Source of the DNA: Elusimicrobiota bacterium | GTDB lineage: Bacteria > Elusimicrobiota > Elusimicrobia > FEN-1173 | Assembly: GCA_016721625.1 (NCBI GenBank) | Contig: JADKHR010000001.1 | Coordinates: forward strand, 558,001 to 622,000 | DNA length: 64,000 nucleotides | Direction: 5' to 3' | Part shown: positions 44,623 through 53,626 of the stretch, in pieces | How the letters are laid out: every line of letters begins with the position of its first letter | How positions within the stretch are numbered: position 1 is the stretch's first letter | Notes under the pieces: model-generated | Told to the model about the DNA's origin: nothing | What the model saw: the letters and a program-made list of their open reading frames with translations, nothing else | Databases searched by the model: none | Position numbers and translations under genes: made by a program

Positions 44623-45567
44623 CTAATTGTAACCTAATACGTTACGTTTGTCAAGAGCCTCGCCGAGGACTTCGGCCATGACGACGCCGTTGGGGGTGCG
44701 GATGTCGACGATGAGGCCGGGTTTGGCGGCTTCGGAGCGGAGGAGGGCCAGGCCCAGGGGGCCGTGGAGGGCGGGCGAACGGGCGACGCTGGTCAGACGG
44801 CCCACGTCGGCGCCTTCCCAGAAAACGGGCATGCCGGGCGGGACGGGGTTCAACAGTTTTAGACGAACGAGGTGACGGCGGGGTTTGCCTTTGTTCATCA
44901 GCCGGGCGATGACCTCCTGGCCCAGGTAACAGCCTTTGTTCGGATGCACGGCGGAGGCGAGGTTGGCCTCCATGGGGAAAACGGTTTCGTCCACGTCCAA
45001 CCCCAGGCGCGGGACGCCCCCTTCCACGCGCCAGGCCTCGAGCTCGTCGGGTGAAAAGAGGGCGGCCCCGGCATCGAAAAGGCGGTGGACGGTTTCGGAG
45101 GTTTTGGCGGGTTCGACCAGCAAGGCGAAGCCGGGCAGGCCCCACAAGCGATCGCCCACGGCGATCGTATCCGGGAAGTTCGCCTGAACCAAGGAATCCG
45201 CGGCGCGGGGGCCCAGGACGGCCAGGGCGTTCCATTGGGCGGAAAGGTCTTCCATACGGGTTTCGCTCACGGCGAGATATTTTTCCAGGGCTATTTTGAG
45301 CGGCGGCAGAGCGTCGGGCGGGCAGAGGCCGAGGAAATCATCCGCCCTTCGAAAGAGGAAAAAGTGGGAGACCAGTTTTCCCTCGGCCGTCAACAGGCAG
45401 GCGTGAATTCCCCGGCCCACCGCCATAGACCGGACATCGTTGGTGAGAAGACCGTTTAATGTTTCAGCGGCGTCGGGCCCGCTGAAACGCAGGAGGCCGA
45501 GCGCCACGGGGCCCACCGCGCACCCGGTTTTCGCCGCCTCGTATCCGGTGGTGGGGGTTTGGGGCAT
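44623..45567 (-). CDS. ygfZ: YgfZ/GcvT-like folate-binding protein
   Basis: This 314-residue protein helps Fe-S cluster assembly or repair with tetrahydrofolate. The diagnostic KGCYLGQEVIARLMNKGKPR (about residue 235) contains the conserved Cys. The N-terminal LLRFSGPDAAETLNGLLTND and a C-terminal GCV_T-like barrel complete the fold. It follows the MBL hydrolase by 7 nt. Its stop is 3 nt from the higB start, so higBA may be read as part of the same transcript. Confidence 0.92.
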   Translation of the reverse strand: MPQTPTTGYEAAKTGCAVGPVALGLLRFSGPDAAETLNGLLTNDVRSMAVGRGIHACLLTAEGKLVSHFFLFRRADDFLGLCPPDALPPLKIALEKYLAVSETRMEDLSAQWNALAVLGPRAADSLVQANFPDTIAVGDRLWGLPGFALLVEPAKTSETVHRLFDAGAALFSPDELEAWRVEGGVPRLGLDVDETVFPMEANLASAVHPNKGCYLGQEVIARLMNKGKPRRHLVRLKLLNPVPPGMPVFWEGADVGRLTSVARSPALHGPLGLALLRSEAAKPGLIVDIRTPNGVVMAEVLGEALDKRNVLGYN

Positions 45568-45574
45568 GGAACGG

Positions 45575-46243
45575 TCAGTAGCCGACGAGTCTTAAGAAAT
45601 CCGCCAAGCGTGCGGCGGAGAGGAAGCGGTTCTCTCTTTTTTCATTCGCCAGGGTGCCGGTGGTGCCTTTGGCCGAATAGTTGTGGCCGGGGTAGAGAAC
45701 CGTGGTGGGCGGAAGTTGGCCGATCACGCGATTTAAGCTGTCAAATAAATCGGTGGGGTTGGAGCCCGGGAGATCGCAACGGCCGCAAGCGCCCAGAAAA
45801 AGAGTGTCGCCGGATAAAAGCTGTTCGTTGACCAAAAAACATTGGGAGCCCGGCGTGTGGCCGGGCGTGTGAAGAAAGGTGATGGACGTGTTCCCCATGG
45901 TCAGCTTATCTCCGGATTGGACGGGTTTGACGTGGTCCTTCGGCAAATCCAAAAAGAGACCCCTTGGGGCGCCTTTGTCCAGATACTCGAGTTCTTTGGG
46001 ATGGACGTAAATCGGCACGTTCCGTTTAGCCAACAGTTCTTCAACGGCGTTGCAGTGGTCGTAGTGGCCGTGGGTTAGAAGAGCCCCTTCCACCGTATAC
46101 CCGTCTTTTTCGGCCTGGGCCCAGGCGCGGTCGATTTCCCAAGCGGGATCCACCACGACGCATTTTTTGAGCTCGGTATCCCCCACAAGATACACGAAGT
46201 TTTCCATGGGGCCCAACTGCATTTGGCGGAGATAGAGGCTCAT
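45575..46243 (-). CDS. Metallo-beta-lactamase-fold hydrolase (glyoxalase II-like)
   Basis: This 222-residue enzyme has THGHYDHCNAVEELL (HxHxDH), the second-shell HTPGHTPGSQCF, SGDTLFLGACGRCDLPGSNP and a C-terminal LYPGHNYS, the complete dinuclear metal site. The ACGRCDLPG loop resembles persulfide dioxygenase/glyoxalase II-type proteins. It probably hydrolyses a thioester or oxidises a persulfide. AAGGGGAT precedes the ATG. Confidence 0.9.
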   Translation of the reverse strand: MSLYLRQMQLGPMENFVYLVGDTELKKCVVVDPAWEIDRAWAQAEKDGYTVEGALLTHGHYDHCNAVEELLAKRNVPIYVHPKELEYLDKGAPRGLFLDLPKDHVKPVQSGDKLTMGNTSITFLHTPGHTPGSQCFLVNEQLLSGDTLFLGACGRCDLPGSNPTDLFDSLNRVIGQLPPTTVLYPGHNYSAKGTTGTLANEKRENRFLSAARLADFLRLVGY

Positions 46244-46320
46244 ATCCCCTTCATCATATCAAAATGGTCCGTGTAACCTGGACGCCGATGCCTGAGATGG
46301 CGCGACGCGGGATCGGGGCA

Positions 46321-46937
46321 TCAGCGGACGCCGGCTTTGGTGAAAAGGGTTTTTAGGGGGATGCGGCCGGTGTAGCACAGGGCTTTGATACCCAGGCGTT
46401 TGGCGGCGCGAACGAATTCGGGGCGATCATCGACGTAAACCATGTCCTTAAAATCAAAACCTGTTTTTTGGACAAGAGTTTAAAAATGCGGGGATTCGGT
46501 TTCATGCATTTGAGCAAATGGGAAGCCAGGGGCCAACGGGCGGACTGGAGAGCGGGGTAGGTTCGGAGGAGGTAACGCCAATGGATGCCGCTGGTGTTGG
46601 ACAAAAGGGCGGTGGAATGCGTTTTCGAAAGACGAATCAACAGGCGGAGGTTTTCGGGAATGGGCGTAAAAATATCCCGGAACGCGGCGCAAAAGGCCGC
46701 GTAGCCCATGGCCAGCCCGGCGGGGCGGGCCGCGCGCCGGAAAAATTCCGGCCCGGCAACTCGGCCTTTCTCCAAATCGAGCCCGAGCCGCGTTTCCCAG
46801 AGGGCGCGGACCAGAACCGGCCCGGCGCCGGGCTCGATCCGATCGAAATTTTCTCCGGCGCGTTCCTGACTGAAACGCAGGAGAACGTTGCCGATGTCGA
46901 AAACGATCAGGGGTTTGTCGCTCAAAGGATGGGCCAC
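46321..46937 (-). CDS. HAD-superfamily hydrolase (one frameshift)
   Basis: PLIVFDIGNVLLRFSQ carries the motif I DxG form seen in YihX/epoxide-hydrolase-type HADs. STALLSNTSGIHW is motif II, and KCMKPNPRIFKLL is motif III with Lys. At TTTTTT 46464-46469 one base is missing. Restoring it gives TGFDFKDMVYVDDRPEFVRA (motif IV DD) and the expected ending AKRLGIKALCYTG to a stop at 46321. About 205 residues; likely a small-molecule phosphatase. It is divergent from ubiA. Confidence 0.85.
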
Positions 46938-46981
46938 GGAAAGCGGATTATATCATCTGGAGGGGGCCTGGATTTGGTAGA

Positions 46982-47881
46982 ATGCTTCCGTCCATGAAAC
47001 CAGTTTTAGCTCACGAATCGCGGGTGGCGGTTTGGTCGGAACGCCTTAAAACCTACGCTCGGTTCCTCAAACTTGAACACACGCTTTTTTCTCTCCCCAT
47101 CCTTTTTTCGGGCAGTTTGTTGGCCCATGAGGGGTTGCCCGGTTGGCGAATATCGGCCTTGATCCTTTTGGCCGGCGCGGGGGCCCGAACCCTGGCCCTG
47201 GCCCTGAACCGGTTGATCGACGTGCGGGTGGACGCCAAAAACCCCCGGACGGCGAACCGGGAATTGGTGACCGGGGCGCTGAGCGTATTCGACGCCGTCC
47301 TGGTGGCCCTGCTGGGTCTGGCCGTGTATCTATGGGCCGCGAAAGCCATCAACAGTTTCTGCCTTCTCTGGAGCTGGGTGCCGGTCCTTTTCTTTGTGGT
47401 TTACCCCATGCTCAAACGGTTTACCTGGCTCTGTCATTTCGGGTTGGGTCTCACCTGGGCCCTGGCGCCGCTGGGCGGATGGTTTGCGATCCGTCCAGGT
47501 TTCGAGGGAAGCTGGCCCGCCTGGATCCTAGGCCTCTTCAGCGTTTTTTGGCTCTCCGGGTTCGACATCATTTACGCGGTGATGGACGAGGAATTTGACC
47601 GGAGAGAGGGGTTGTTTTCCCTCCCGGCTCGGTTCGGCCGGCGACGAGCCCTGCGGGTTTCCGGCGTTTTGCACGTGCTCGCGTTTCTTACGTTGACAGG
47701 GCTCTTCTTCTTCACCCTGCATGGGGCCAACGCCGCGTTCCTCTGCTTGAGCGCGGGAACCCTGTTGTTGTTTGAACATCTCGTGGTGGACCACGTGGAC
47801 CTGGCGTTTTTCAAGATCAACGTGGTCACGGGGTTCGTGGTTTTCGCCATGGTTTTTGTGGGCCTTCGGCCGGAATTTTAG
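46982..47881 (+). CDS. mqnP: UbiA-family prenyltransferase (MqnP-like)
   Basis: This 299-residue enzyme has about eight membrane helices, with the first Asp-rich motif ALNRLIDVRVDAKNPRTANR (NxxxD) and the second DIIYAVMDEEFDRREGLFSL (DxxxD). It opens the menaquinone operon. In the futalosine route UbiA/MqnP prenylates 1,4-dihydroxy-6-naphthoate before the UbiX/UbiD decarboxylation. A second ATG at 46994 is an equally possible start. Confidence 0.9.
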   Translation: MLPSMKPVLAHESRVAVWSERLKTYARFLKLEHTLFSLPILFSGSLLAHEGLPGWRISALILLAGAGARTLALALNRLIDVRVDAKNPRTANRELVTGALSVFDAVLVALLGLAVYLWAAKAINSFCLLWSWVPVLFFVVYPMLKRFTWLCHFGLGLTWALAPLGGWFAIRPGFEGSWPAWILGLFSVFWLSGFDIIYAVMDEEFDRREGLFSLPARFGRRRALRVSGVLHVLAFLTLTGLFFFTLHGANAAFLCLSAGTLLLFEHLVVDHVDLAFFKINVVTGFVVFAMVFVGLRPEF

Positions 47882-47890
47882 GAGGAACTT

Positions 47891-48445
47891 ATGCGCATTG
47901 TGCTTGGAATGACGGGAGCGTCGGGATCCATTTTCGCGGTGGAGTTTTTGCGGCGGTTGTCGGGAGAAGATTCCTATTTGATCCTGTCCCGCTGGGGCCG
48001 GTCCGTCCTGCATCAAGAAACCGGCCTGACGGCGGAGAACCTGTCCACCTTCACGAAACGCATTTTCTCCAATGACGACATGAACTCGCCCCTGGCCTCG
48101 GGCTCGAACCCCTTCGACGCGTTGGTGATCCTGCCCTGCTCCGTCACCACCCTGGCCAAAATCGCCCACGGAATCGGGGACAACCTGATCACCCGTTGCG
48201 CGGCGGTGGCGCTGAAAGAACGGCGCAAACTGATCGTCTGTGTTAGGGAAACGCCCCTTTCCACCATCGACCTTGAAAATGCCCACAAGCTCTCACTGGC
48301 GGGCGCCATGATCATGCCGGTGTGTCCCCCCTTCTACCAAAAGCCCCAATCCTTGCCCGACCTGATCAACGGCTACGTGGACAAGGTCCGCGGCGCCGTG
48401 GGGTTGGCGGTGGAGGCGGGGTGGCGGGCCAAGGAACTGGAATAG
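47891..48445 (+). CDS. ubiX: UbiX-type flavin prenyltransferase (MqnM-like)
   Basis: This 184-residue protein begins MRIVLGMTGASGSIFAVEFL (FMN site) and has ILPCSVTTLAKIAHGIGDNL (the catalytic Ser/Cys region), KLIVCVRETPLSTIDLEN and PPFYQKPQSLPDLING. It makes prenylated FMN for the adjacent UbiD decarboxylase. AGGAGG lies 6 nt upstream of the ATG, the strongest SD in the operon. It lies 9 nt after ubiA. Confidence 0.94.
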   Translation: MRIVLGMTGASGSIFAVEFLRRLSGEDSYLILSRWGRSVLHQETGLTAENLSTFTKRIFSNDDMNSPLASGSNPFDALVILPCSVTTLAKIAHGIGDNLITRCAAVALKERRKLIVCVRETPLSTIDLENAHKLSLAGAMIMPVCPPFYQKPQSLPDLINGYVDKVRGAVGLAVEAGWRAKELE

Positions 48446-48472
48446 CCTCCGACCATTCGAATCAACCCTTCC

Positions 48473-50224
48473 GTGAAAATCCCCAACGACCTGCCGGATT
48501 TTATTCGTTTATTGGAAAGGTCCGGTGAATTGAAACGGGTTCGGGTGGAAGTCGACCCGGCCCTGGAGATCACGGAAATCGCGACCCGGGTGGTGAAGGC
48601 CGGGGGACCGGCGCTGTACTTTGAGAAGATCAAAGGGTCGCCCTATCCGGTCGTCATCAATTTGTTCGGCTCCGAGCGGCGGATGGAAATGGTTTTTGGC
48701 CGGCCCCCCGCCGCCATCGGGGAAGAGTTGCGCCTCGCCGCCGAGGACCTTTTTCCCCCGGCCCCCAGCTCCCTCTGGCGCCACCGCTCGCTATTGATGC
48801 GGGCGTCCAAAATGTCGCCCCGTCAGGTCGCCCGAGGGCCCGCGACGGAAGTCACCGAGGCACCGGATCTGGACGCCTGGCCCCTCCTCACCTGCTGGCC
48901 CGAAGACGGCGGCCGCTTTTTCACACTTCCCCTGGTGATCACCCAAAACCCCGCCCGGAAACAGAACGTCGGGATGTACCGCCTGCAGGCCTTCGACAAA
49001 ACCACCACGGGCATGCACATGCAAATCGAACGGGGCGGCGGGGCCCATTACGCGGAGTGGGAAGCCCGCGGAGAAGCCATGCCCACCGCCGTGGCCCTGG
49101 GCGGAGATCCCGTGACCATCCTCAGTTCGGTTCTCCCCCTTCCGGAAAACATGGACGAGTTCGCCTTCGCGGGTTTCTTGCGGGGCGAGGCCGTCCCCCT
49201 CCTCCGCCTCTCCAACGGCGTTTTGGCGCCGGCCAATGCCGAGTTCATTCTGGAAGGGTTCATTCCCCCAAAAGAACGCCGGACGGAGGGCCCTTTCGGG
49301 GACCACTTCGGCCACTACAGCCACGCGGCGCCCTACCCGGTCTTCCACGTTCAAAAAGTCCATCGACGGAAGAACCCGATCTACCCCGCCACCGTGGTAG
49401 GCAAACCGCCCCAAGAAGACAAGTTCATGGGGAACGCCATCAACGAAATGCTGATCCCGCTCTTAAAAACCATGCGGCCGGAACTGAAAGATTTGTGGAC
49501 GTACCAAGAAGCGGGGTTCCACAACCTAGCGGTGGCCGCCGTGAAACAACGCTACGCCAAGGAAGCGGTGAAAACCGCCTTGGGGCTCATGGGCCAAGGC
49601 CAGATGTCTTTGACCAAATGCGTGGTGCTGGTGGACCCCGGCGTGAACGTGAAAAGTTTCAACGAGGTATTGGACGCGGTGCGGAAGAACTTCCGGCTGG
49701 AAGAGGATTTCATCCTCCTTCCCGGCACCGCCCAAGACACCCTCGACTTCACCAGTTTCAAAATGAACCTCGGAAGCAAAATGATTTTGGACGCCACGAC
49801 TGTCGGAAAAAAGCCAACGGAGCGAAAACCTGTTTCTTCCGCTGGCCCCTCCCCCGATGGAAACATTCTTCAATCCCGCCTTTTGCGGGACGCCCTCCTG
49901 GTGGTTCAGATGCAAGGTCCCGGGAGGCCGGTGATCGAGCGTCTGGTAAGAGACCCCGCCCTTTCTGGGTTTCCTTTGATCGCGGCCGTGAGCGCCGATG
50001 TTCCCTTGGACGACGAAGAGCTTTTGATCTGGGGCCTGTTCACCCGCTTTGATTGCGCGCGGGACCTCGTGCCCGGCTCGGCCCGGCTCGACGGCGCCTG
50101 GCCCAAAATGAGCGGCCCCCTGGGCATCGACGCCACATGGAAACCCGGATACCCGAACCCGCTGGTCATGGACCCTTCCGTCGTCGAAAAGGTCACCCAA
50201 CGTTGGGGAAGCTATGGGCTTTGA
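48473..50224 (+). CDS. ubiD: UbiD-family prFMN decarboxylase (MqnL-like)
   Basis: This 583-residue decarboxylase shows DLPDFIRLLERSGELKRVRV at the start, NVGMYRLQAFDKTTTGMHMQ, the active-site region PFGDHFGHYSHAAPYPVFHV, the TVVGKPPQEDKFMGNAINEM motif and SLTKCVVLVDPGVNVKSFNE. In the pathway it removes the carboxylate from prenylated dihydroxynaphthoate. The start is GTG at 48473. It uses the cofactor made by the UbiX encoded immediately upstream. Confidence 0.94.
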   Translation: MKIPNDLPDFIRLLERSGELKRVRVEVDPALEITEIATRVVKAGGPALYFEKIKGSPYPVVINLFGSERRMEMVFGRPPAAIGEELRLAAEDLFPPAPSSLWRHRSLLMRASKMSPRQVARGPATEVTEAPDLDAWPLLTCWPEDGGRFFTLPLVITQNPARKQNVGMYRLQAFDKTTTGMHMQIERGGGAHYAEWEARGEAMPTAVALGGDPVTILSSVLPLPENMDEFAFAGFLRGEAVPLLRLSNGVLAPANAEFILEGFIPPKERRTEGPFGDHFGHYSHAAPYPVFHVQKVHRRKNPIYPATVVGKPPQEDKFMGNAINEMLIPLLKTMRPELKDLWTYQEAGFHNLAVAAVKQRYAKEAVKTALGLMGQGQMSLTKCVVLVDPGVNVKSFNEVLDAVRKNFRLEEDFILLPGTAQDTLDFTSFKMNLGSKMILDATTVGKKPTERKPVSSAGPSPDGNILQSRLLRDALLVVQMQGPGRPVIERLVRDPALSGFPLIAAVSADVPLDDEELLIWGLFTRFDCARDLVPGSARLDGAWPKMSGPLGIDATWKPGYPNPLVMDPSVVEKVTQRWGSYGL

Positions 50225-50269
50225 CCGGAGCGGGCCGAACGATGACAGGGGCCGTGGAATGAGGGGCCG

Positions 50270-51373
50270 ATGATCTTCACCGACGAACGGCTTCCGATTC
50301 TTTGGGAAAAGGTCCAGCGGGGGAACCGGCTGGACCTGGAGGACGGGCGGGTTCTTTTCGCCAGTCCGGACCTTTTGGGCGTCGGGTGGATGGCGGACCA
50401 GGTGCGAAAAAAACGCCATGGTCAGAGAGCGACGTTTGTGTTTAACCGCCAAATCAATCCCACCAACATTTGTGTTTTATCTTGCAAGTTTTGCGATTAT
50501 GCGACGAAAGAGGGCAAGCCCAACGCCTACGTCCTTTCGGAAAAGGACATTTTGGACCGGCTTTCGCCGGAACTGCGCGAGGTTCACATTGTGGGCGGGC
50601 TTTACAACAAATGGGGTTTTGAGGATTATTTGAACGTCCTCCGGGTGATTCGCCGGGCCTATCCGCACATTCAGCTCAAGGCCTACACGGCGGTGGAAAT
50701 TGATTATTTCGCCCGTAAGGAGAAGATTTCCATCCACGAGGTTTTACAGCGCTTGAAAGACGAAGGCTTGGTGTGTCTTCCGGGCGGGGGCGCGGAGGTG
50801 TTCAGCGAACGGATTCGGAAAGCCCTTTTCCCCTTCAAGATCGGGTGGGCCAAATGGTCGGAGGTTCATCGCACGGCCCACCAGCTCGGGATCCGATCCA
50901 ACGCCACCCTGCTCTACGGCCACATGGAAACCATCGACGAGAGACTGGACCACATGTTCAAACTGAGGGCGCTCCAGGACGAAACCGGCGGTTTTCTTTC
51001 CTTCATCCCCCTGGCGTTTCAGCCGGGCCAAACGGGAATCGTGGACCGGCCCACCTCGTCCATCGACGATTTAAAAACCGTGGCCGTGTCGCGCCTGCTC
51101 TTGGATAATTTCGACCACATCAAATCTTATTGGGTGACCGTGGGCGAGGAAACCTGTTCCATGGCGCTCCGCTTCGGCGCGGACGATGTGGACGGGACGA
51201 TTTTGGAGGAGCGCATCATGCACGCGGCCAAGGCCGAGACGCCCGTGGGAATGGCGCGGGACCGGCTGGTGCGGATTATTCGGGAGGCGGGGTGCGTGCC
51301 GGTGGAGCGGGACGCGCTCTACGGGGTGGTTCGGGTGTTTGAGGGAGAGGCGCAGAAGATGGCCGCCGTATGA
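50270..51373 (+). CDS. mqnE: Aminofutalosine synthase (radical SAM)
   Basis: This 367-residue radical SAM enzyme has the cluster motif CVLSCKFCDYA (about residue 70). LPGGGAEVFSERIRKALFP (about 170) and YGHMETIDERLDHMFKLRAL with DETGGFLSFIPLAFQP are shared by the MqnE/MqnC family, and INPTNICVLSCKFCDY is the MqnE form. It joins 3-carboxyvinyloxybenzoate to adenosine via SAM. It overlaps mqnA by 4 nt. Confidence 0.95.
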   Translation: MIFTDERLPILWEKVQRGNRLDLEDGRVLFASPDLLGVGWMADQVRKKRHGQRATFVFNRQINPTNICVLSCKFCDYATKEGKPNAYVLSEKDILDRLSPELREVHIVGGLYNKWGFEDYLNVLRVIRRAYPHIQLKAYTAVEIDYFARKEKISIHEVLQRLKDEGLVCLPGGGAEVFSERIRKALFPFKIGWAKWSEVHRTAHQLGIRSNATLLYGHMETIDERLDHMFKLRALQDETGGFLSFIPLAFQPGQTGIVDRPTSSIDDLKTVAVSRLLLDNFDHIKSYWVTVGEETCSMALRFGADDVDGTILEERIMHAAKAETPVGMARDRLVRIIREAGCVPVERDALYGVVRVFEGEAQKMAAV

Positions 51374-52143
51374 ATTACCTTTACCCGGTGCGGGTGGGAG
51401 AGTTGTCGTTTACGAACACGGTGCCCTTTCGGTTGGCGGGGCGTTGGTATCCGATGCCCTGTTCGTCGCCTCGGCTGTTGGCCCAATGGGCGGAGGAGGA
51501 CCGGATCGACGCGGGCGTGATCCCGGTCGTGGACGCTTGGCGGTTGGAAGATCGCTTTGATCCGTTAGGGGCCTTCGGGATCGCGGTCAAACGGCGGGCG
51601 AGAAGCGTGCTTTTGTTTTCGAAACGGCCCTGGGAGGAATTGGAGGGGGCGATTATCGGCGTGACGGACCAAACGTCCACGTCCGTTCAGCTTTTGAAAC
51701 TGCTCATGGAAGTGCGGGACGGGTTTTCCGTCGGCTTCCGGGACGGATTTCACCCCTCCGACGAAGCCCGCCTGGTGATCGGCGACAACGCCTTGGCGCC
51801 GGACGCCGAACTCGCCGACAAATTCCCCTATATCGCCGACCTCGCCGAGGAATGGCATGCCTGGCACGGAAGCCCCTTCGTTTTCGCCCGCTGGGTGGTG
51901 AGGAAGACGGTGCCGCCCTACCTGAGGGAAGAGCTGATGGATTCCTTGGAAGATGCCCTGGATCATTTCAAGTTGAATCAGCAAAACCTTTGCCGCCAGT
52001 CGGCACGGTTTCTCAAAATCCCGGCCCGGCAGGTTTTGGAATATTTGAACGGGTTCGTTTACCGGTTGGGGCCGGCGGAAGAGGAAGCGGAAACACTGTT
52101 CCGCGCCCTGGTGATCGGCCGGAAACGGCGAACGTGCTGTTGA
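51370..52143 (+). CDS. mqnA: Chorismate dehydratase
   Basis: This 257-residue periplasmic-binding-fold enzyme converts chorismate to 3-[(1-carboxyvinyl)oxy]benzoate, the first futalosine step. The signature regions are RVGELSFTNTVPFRL, the DAGVIPVVDAWRLED substrate loop, VTDQTSTSVQLLKLL and IADLAEEWHAWHGSPFVFARW. ATG overlaps the mqnE stop; the mqnC ATG follows its stop after 1 nt. Confidence 0.94.
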   Translation: MNYLYPVRVGELSFTNTVPFRLAGRWYPMPCSSPRLLAQWAEEDRIDAGVIPVVDAWRLEDRFDPLGAFGIAVKRRARSVLLFSKRPWEELEGAIIGVTDQTSTSVQLLKLLMEVRDGFSVGFRDGFHPSDEARLVIGDNALAPDAELADKFPYIADLAEEWHAWHGSPFVFARWVVRKTVPPYLREELMDSLEDALDHFKLNQQNLCRQSARFLKIPARQVLEYLNGFVYRLGPAEEEAETLFRALVIGRKRRTCC

Positions 52144-52144
52144 G

Positions 52145-53242
52145 ATGAACCCCGCCTGGGAAACCATCGAACGGAAAGCCGCCGCCGGGGAACGGCTGAA
52201 TTCAGCAGAGGGGCGGTTCCTTCTGACGGAGGAGGCTCCGCTCTTGGAACTGGGGGCCCTGGCTCATACGGTGCGAGCGAAAAAAACCGATCCGCGACGA
52301 GTGACGTTCGTGGTGGATTCCAACCCCAACTACACCAACATTTGCGACACGGACTGTCTCTTTTGCGCCTTCTATCGCCGGCCAAAAGACACGGACGCCT
52401 ACGCCCTGACCGTGGACCAGGTCATGGAAAAGGTCGCCAACGCCGTGAGCCAAGGGGCGACCACCATTTTGCTCCAGGGCGGGCACAACCGGGACTATCC
52501 CCTTTCCTATTACACGGACCTCGTCCGTGAAATGCGGCGCCGGTTCCCCCAGGTCACGCCCCACTGTTTCACCGCTTCAGAGGTCCAAACCATGGCCCAG
52601 GTGGCGGGGATCCCCATGGAGGAGGTCCTTAAAGCCCTTTGGGAAGCCGGGCAACGAACACTGCCCGGAGGCGGGGCGGAAGTCCTATCGGACCGCGTGC
52701 GAAAAAAATTGGCCCCAAAAAAAGGCGGCGCGGACCAGTGGATGGACGTGCACCGCGCCGCCCATGCCGTGGGGTTCAAAAGCACCGCCACGATGATGTA
52801 CGGCCACGTGGAAACCGTGGAGGACCTCGTGGAACACTGGGACCGCATCCGGTCGCTTCAGGACGAAACCGGCGGGTTCACCGCTTTCATCCCTTGGAGC
52901 TTCAAACCCCAAAACACCGTGATGGAACGCCGCCACCCTTCCCGCACCGGGCCCGTTCCCTACCTCCGGATGCTGGCGGCCTCCCGGGTCTATTTGGACA
53001 ATTTCGACCACGTTCAGGCTTCTTGGTTTTCAGAAGGGAAGAAAGCGGGAGAGGTGTCGCTCCATTTCGGGGCGGACGATTTCGGCGGGACGCTGATCGA
53101 TGAAAACGTCCACGCGGCGGCGGGATTTGTGAACAAAGCCTCCACCGAAGAGGTGGTCCGGCTGATTCGGGAATCCGGTTTTATCCCCGTGCAGAGGACC
53201 ACGCTTTATGAACCGATCCACGTCTTCGGAGAAAAAAATTGA
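52145..53242 (+). CDS. mqnC: Cyclic dehypoxanthinyl futalosine synthase (radical SAM)
   Basis: This 365-residue radical SAM enzyme has YTNICDTDCLFCAFYRRPKD containing the CxxxCxxC cluster ligands. LLQGGHNRDYPLSYYTDLVR is diagnostic of MqnC, and LPGGGAEVLSDRVRKKLAP is shared with MqnE. It cyclises dehypoxanthine futalosine. The window lacks mqnB (hydrolase) and mqnD, so the set is completed elsewhere. Confidence 0.95.
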   Translation: MNPAWETIERKAAAGERLNSAEGRFLLTEEAPLLELGALAHTVRAKKTDPRRVTFVVDSNPNYTNICDTDCLFCAFYRRPKDTDAYALTVDQVMEKVANAVSQGATTILLQGGHNRDYPLSYYTDLVREMRRRFPQVTPHCFTASEVQTMAQVAGIPMEEVLKALWEAGQRTLPGGGAEVLSDRVRKKLAPKKGGADQWMDVHRAAHAVGFKSTATMMYGHVETVEDLVEHWDRIRSLQDETGGFTAFIPWSFKPQNTVMERRHPSRTGPVPYLRMLAASRVYLDNFDHVQASWFSEGKKAGEVSLHFGADDFGGTLIDENVHAAAGFVNKASTEEVVRLIRESGFIPVQRTTLYEPIHVFGEKN

Positions 53243-53571
53243 ACGAGTCCCCCCTTCCCTACGAATCCATGGTGTTCGTCTGCACCCATCAACGCGGGCC
53301 CGGGGAACGAGTGGCCTGCGCCAACGCGGGACGGGCCGGACAAACCGTTTTGGATGAACTTAAGAAAGGGGTTTTGGCCCGGGGATGGGAAGGGCGCGTG
53401 CGCGTCTGCAAGTCGGGGTGTCAGGACAAATGCGAAGAGGGGCCCAACGTGATGGTGGTTCACAAAGACGGATTTCCGGAATGGCGCCGGAACGTGGGGC
53501 CGGAAGACGCCGCGGCCATCCTGGATGGGTTGGCTCCAACAAAAGGCTCGACTCTCCCAACCCCTCTTTGA
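53239..53571 (+). CDS. Thioredoxin-like [2Fe-2S] ferredoxin-domain protein
   Basis: This is 110 residues from a TTG that overlaps the mqnC stop by 4 nt; an ATG at 53269 is an alternative. VFVCTHQRGPGERVACANAG and VRVCKSGCQDKCEEGPNVMV carry the cysteines of thioredoxin-fold ferredoxins. The last 20 residues run into a palindrome and are poorly conserved in type. Coupling to mqnC suggests it may supply electrons to a radical SAM step, but this is inference. Confidence 0.85.
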   Translation: MNESPLPYESMVFVCTHQRGPGERVACANAGRAGQTVLDELKKGVLARGWEGRVRVCKSGCQDKCEEGPNVMVVHKDGFPEWRRNVGPEDAAAILDGLAPTKGSTLPTPL

Positions 53572-53576
53572 CGGCG

Positions 53577-53600
53577 CCCTCTCCCTCCAGAGGGAGAGGG
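53577..53600. terminator. Bidirectional hairpin between convergent genes
   Basis: CCCTCTCCCTC / GAGGGAGAGGG forms an 11-bp near-perfect stem with a tiny loop, located between the convergent ferredoxin gene and the GH94 gene. There is no T-run, so terminator function is plausible rather than shown. It is also a member of the CCCTCTCCC palindrome family. Confidence 0.55.
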
Positions 53601-53626
53601 AAACCGCAGAAAAACCAAACCTGGAT

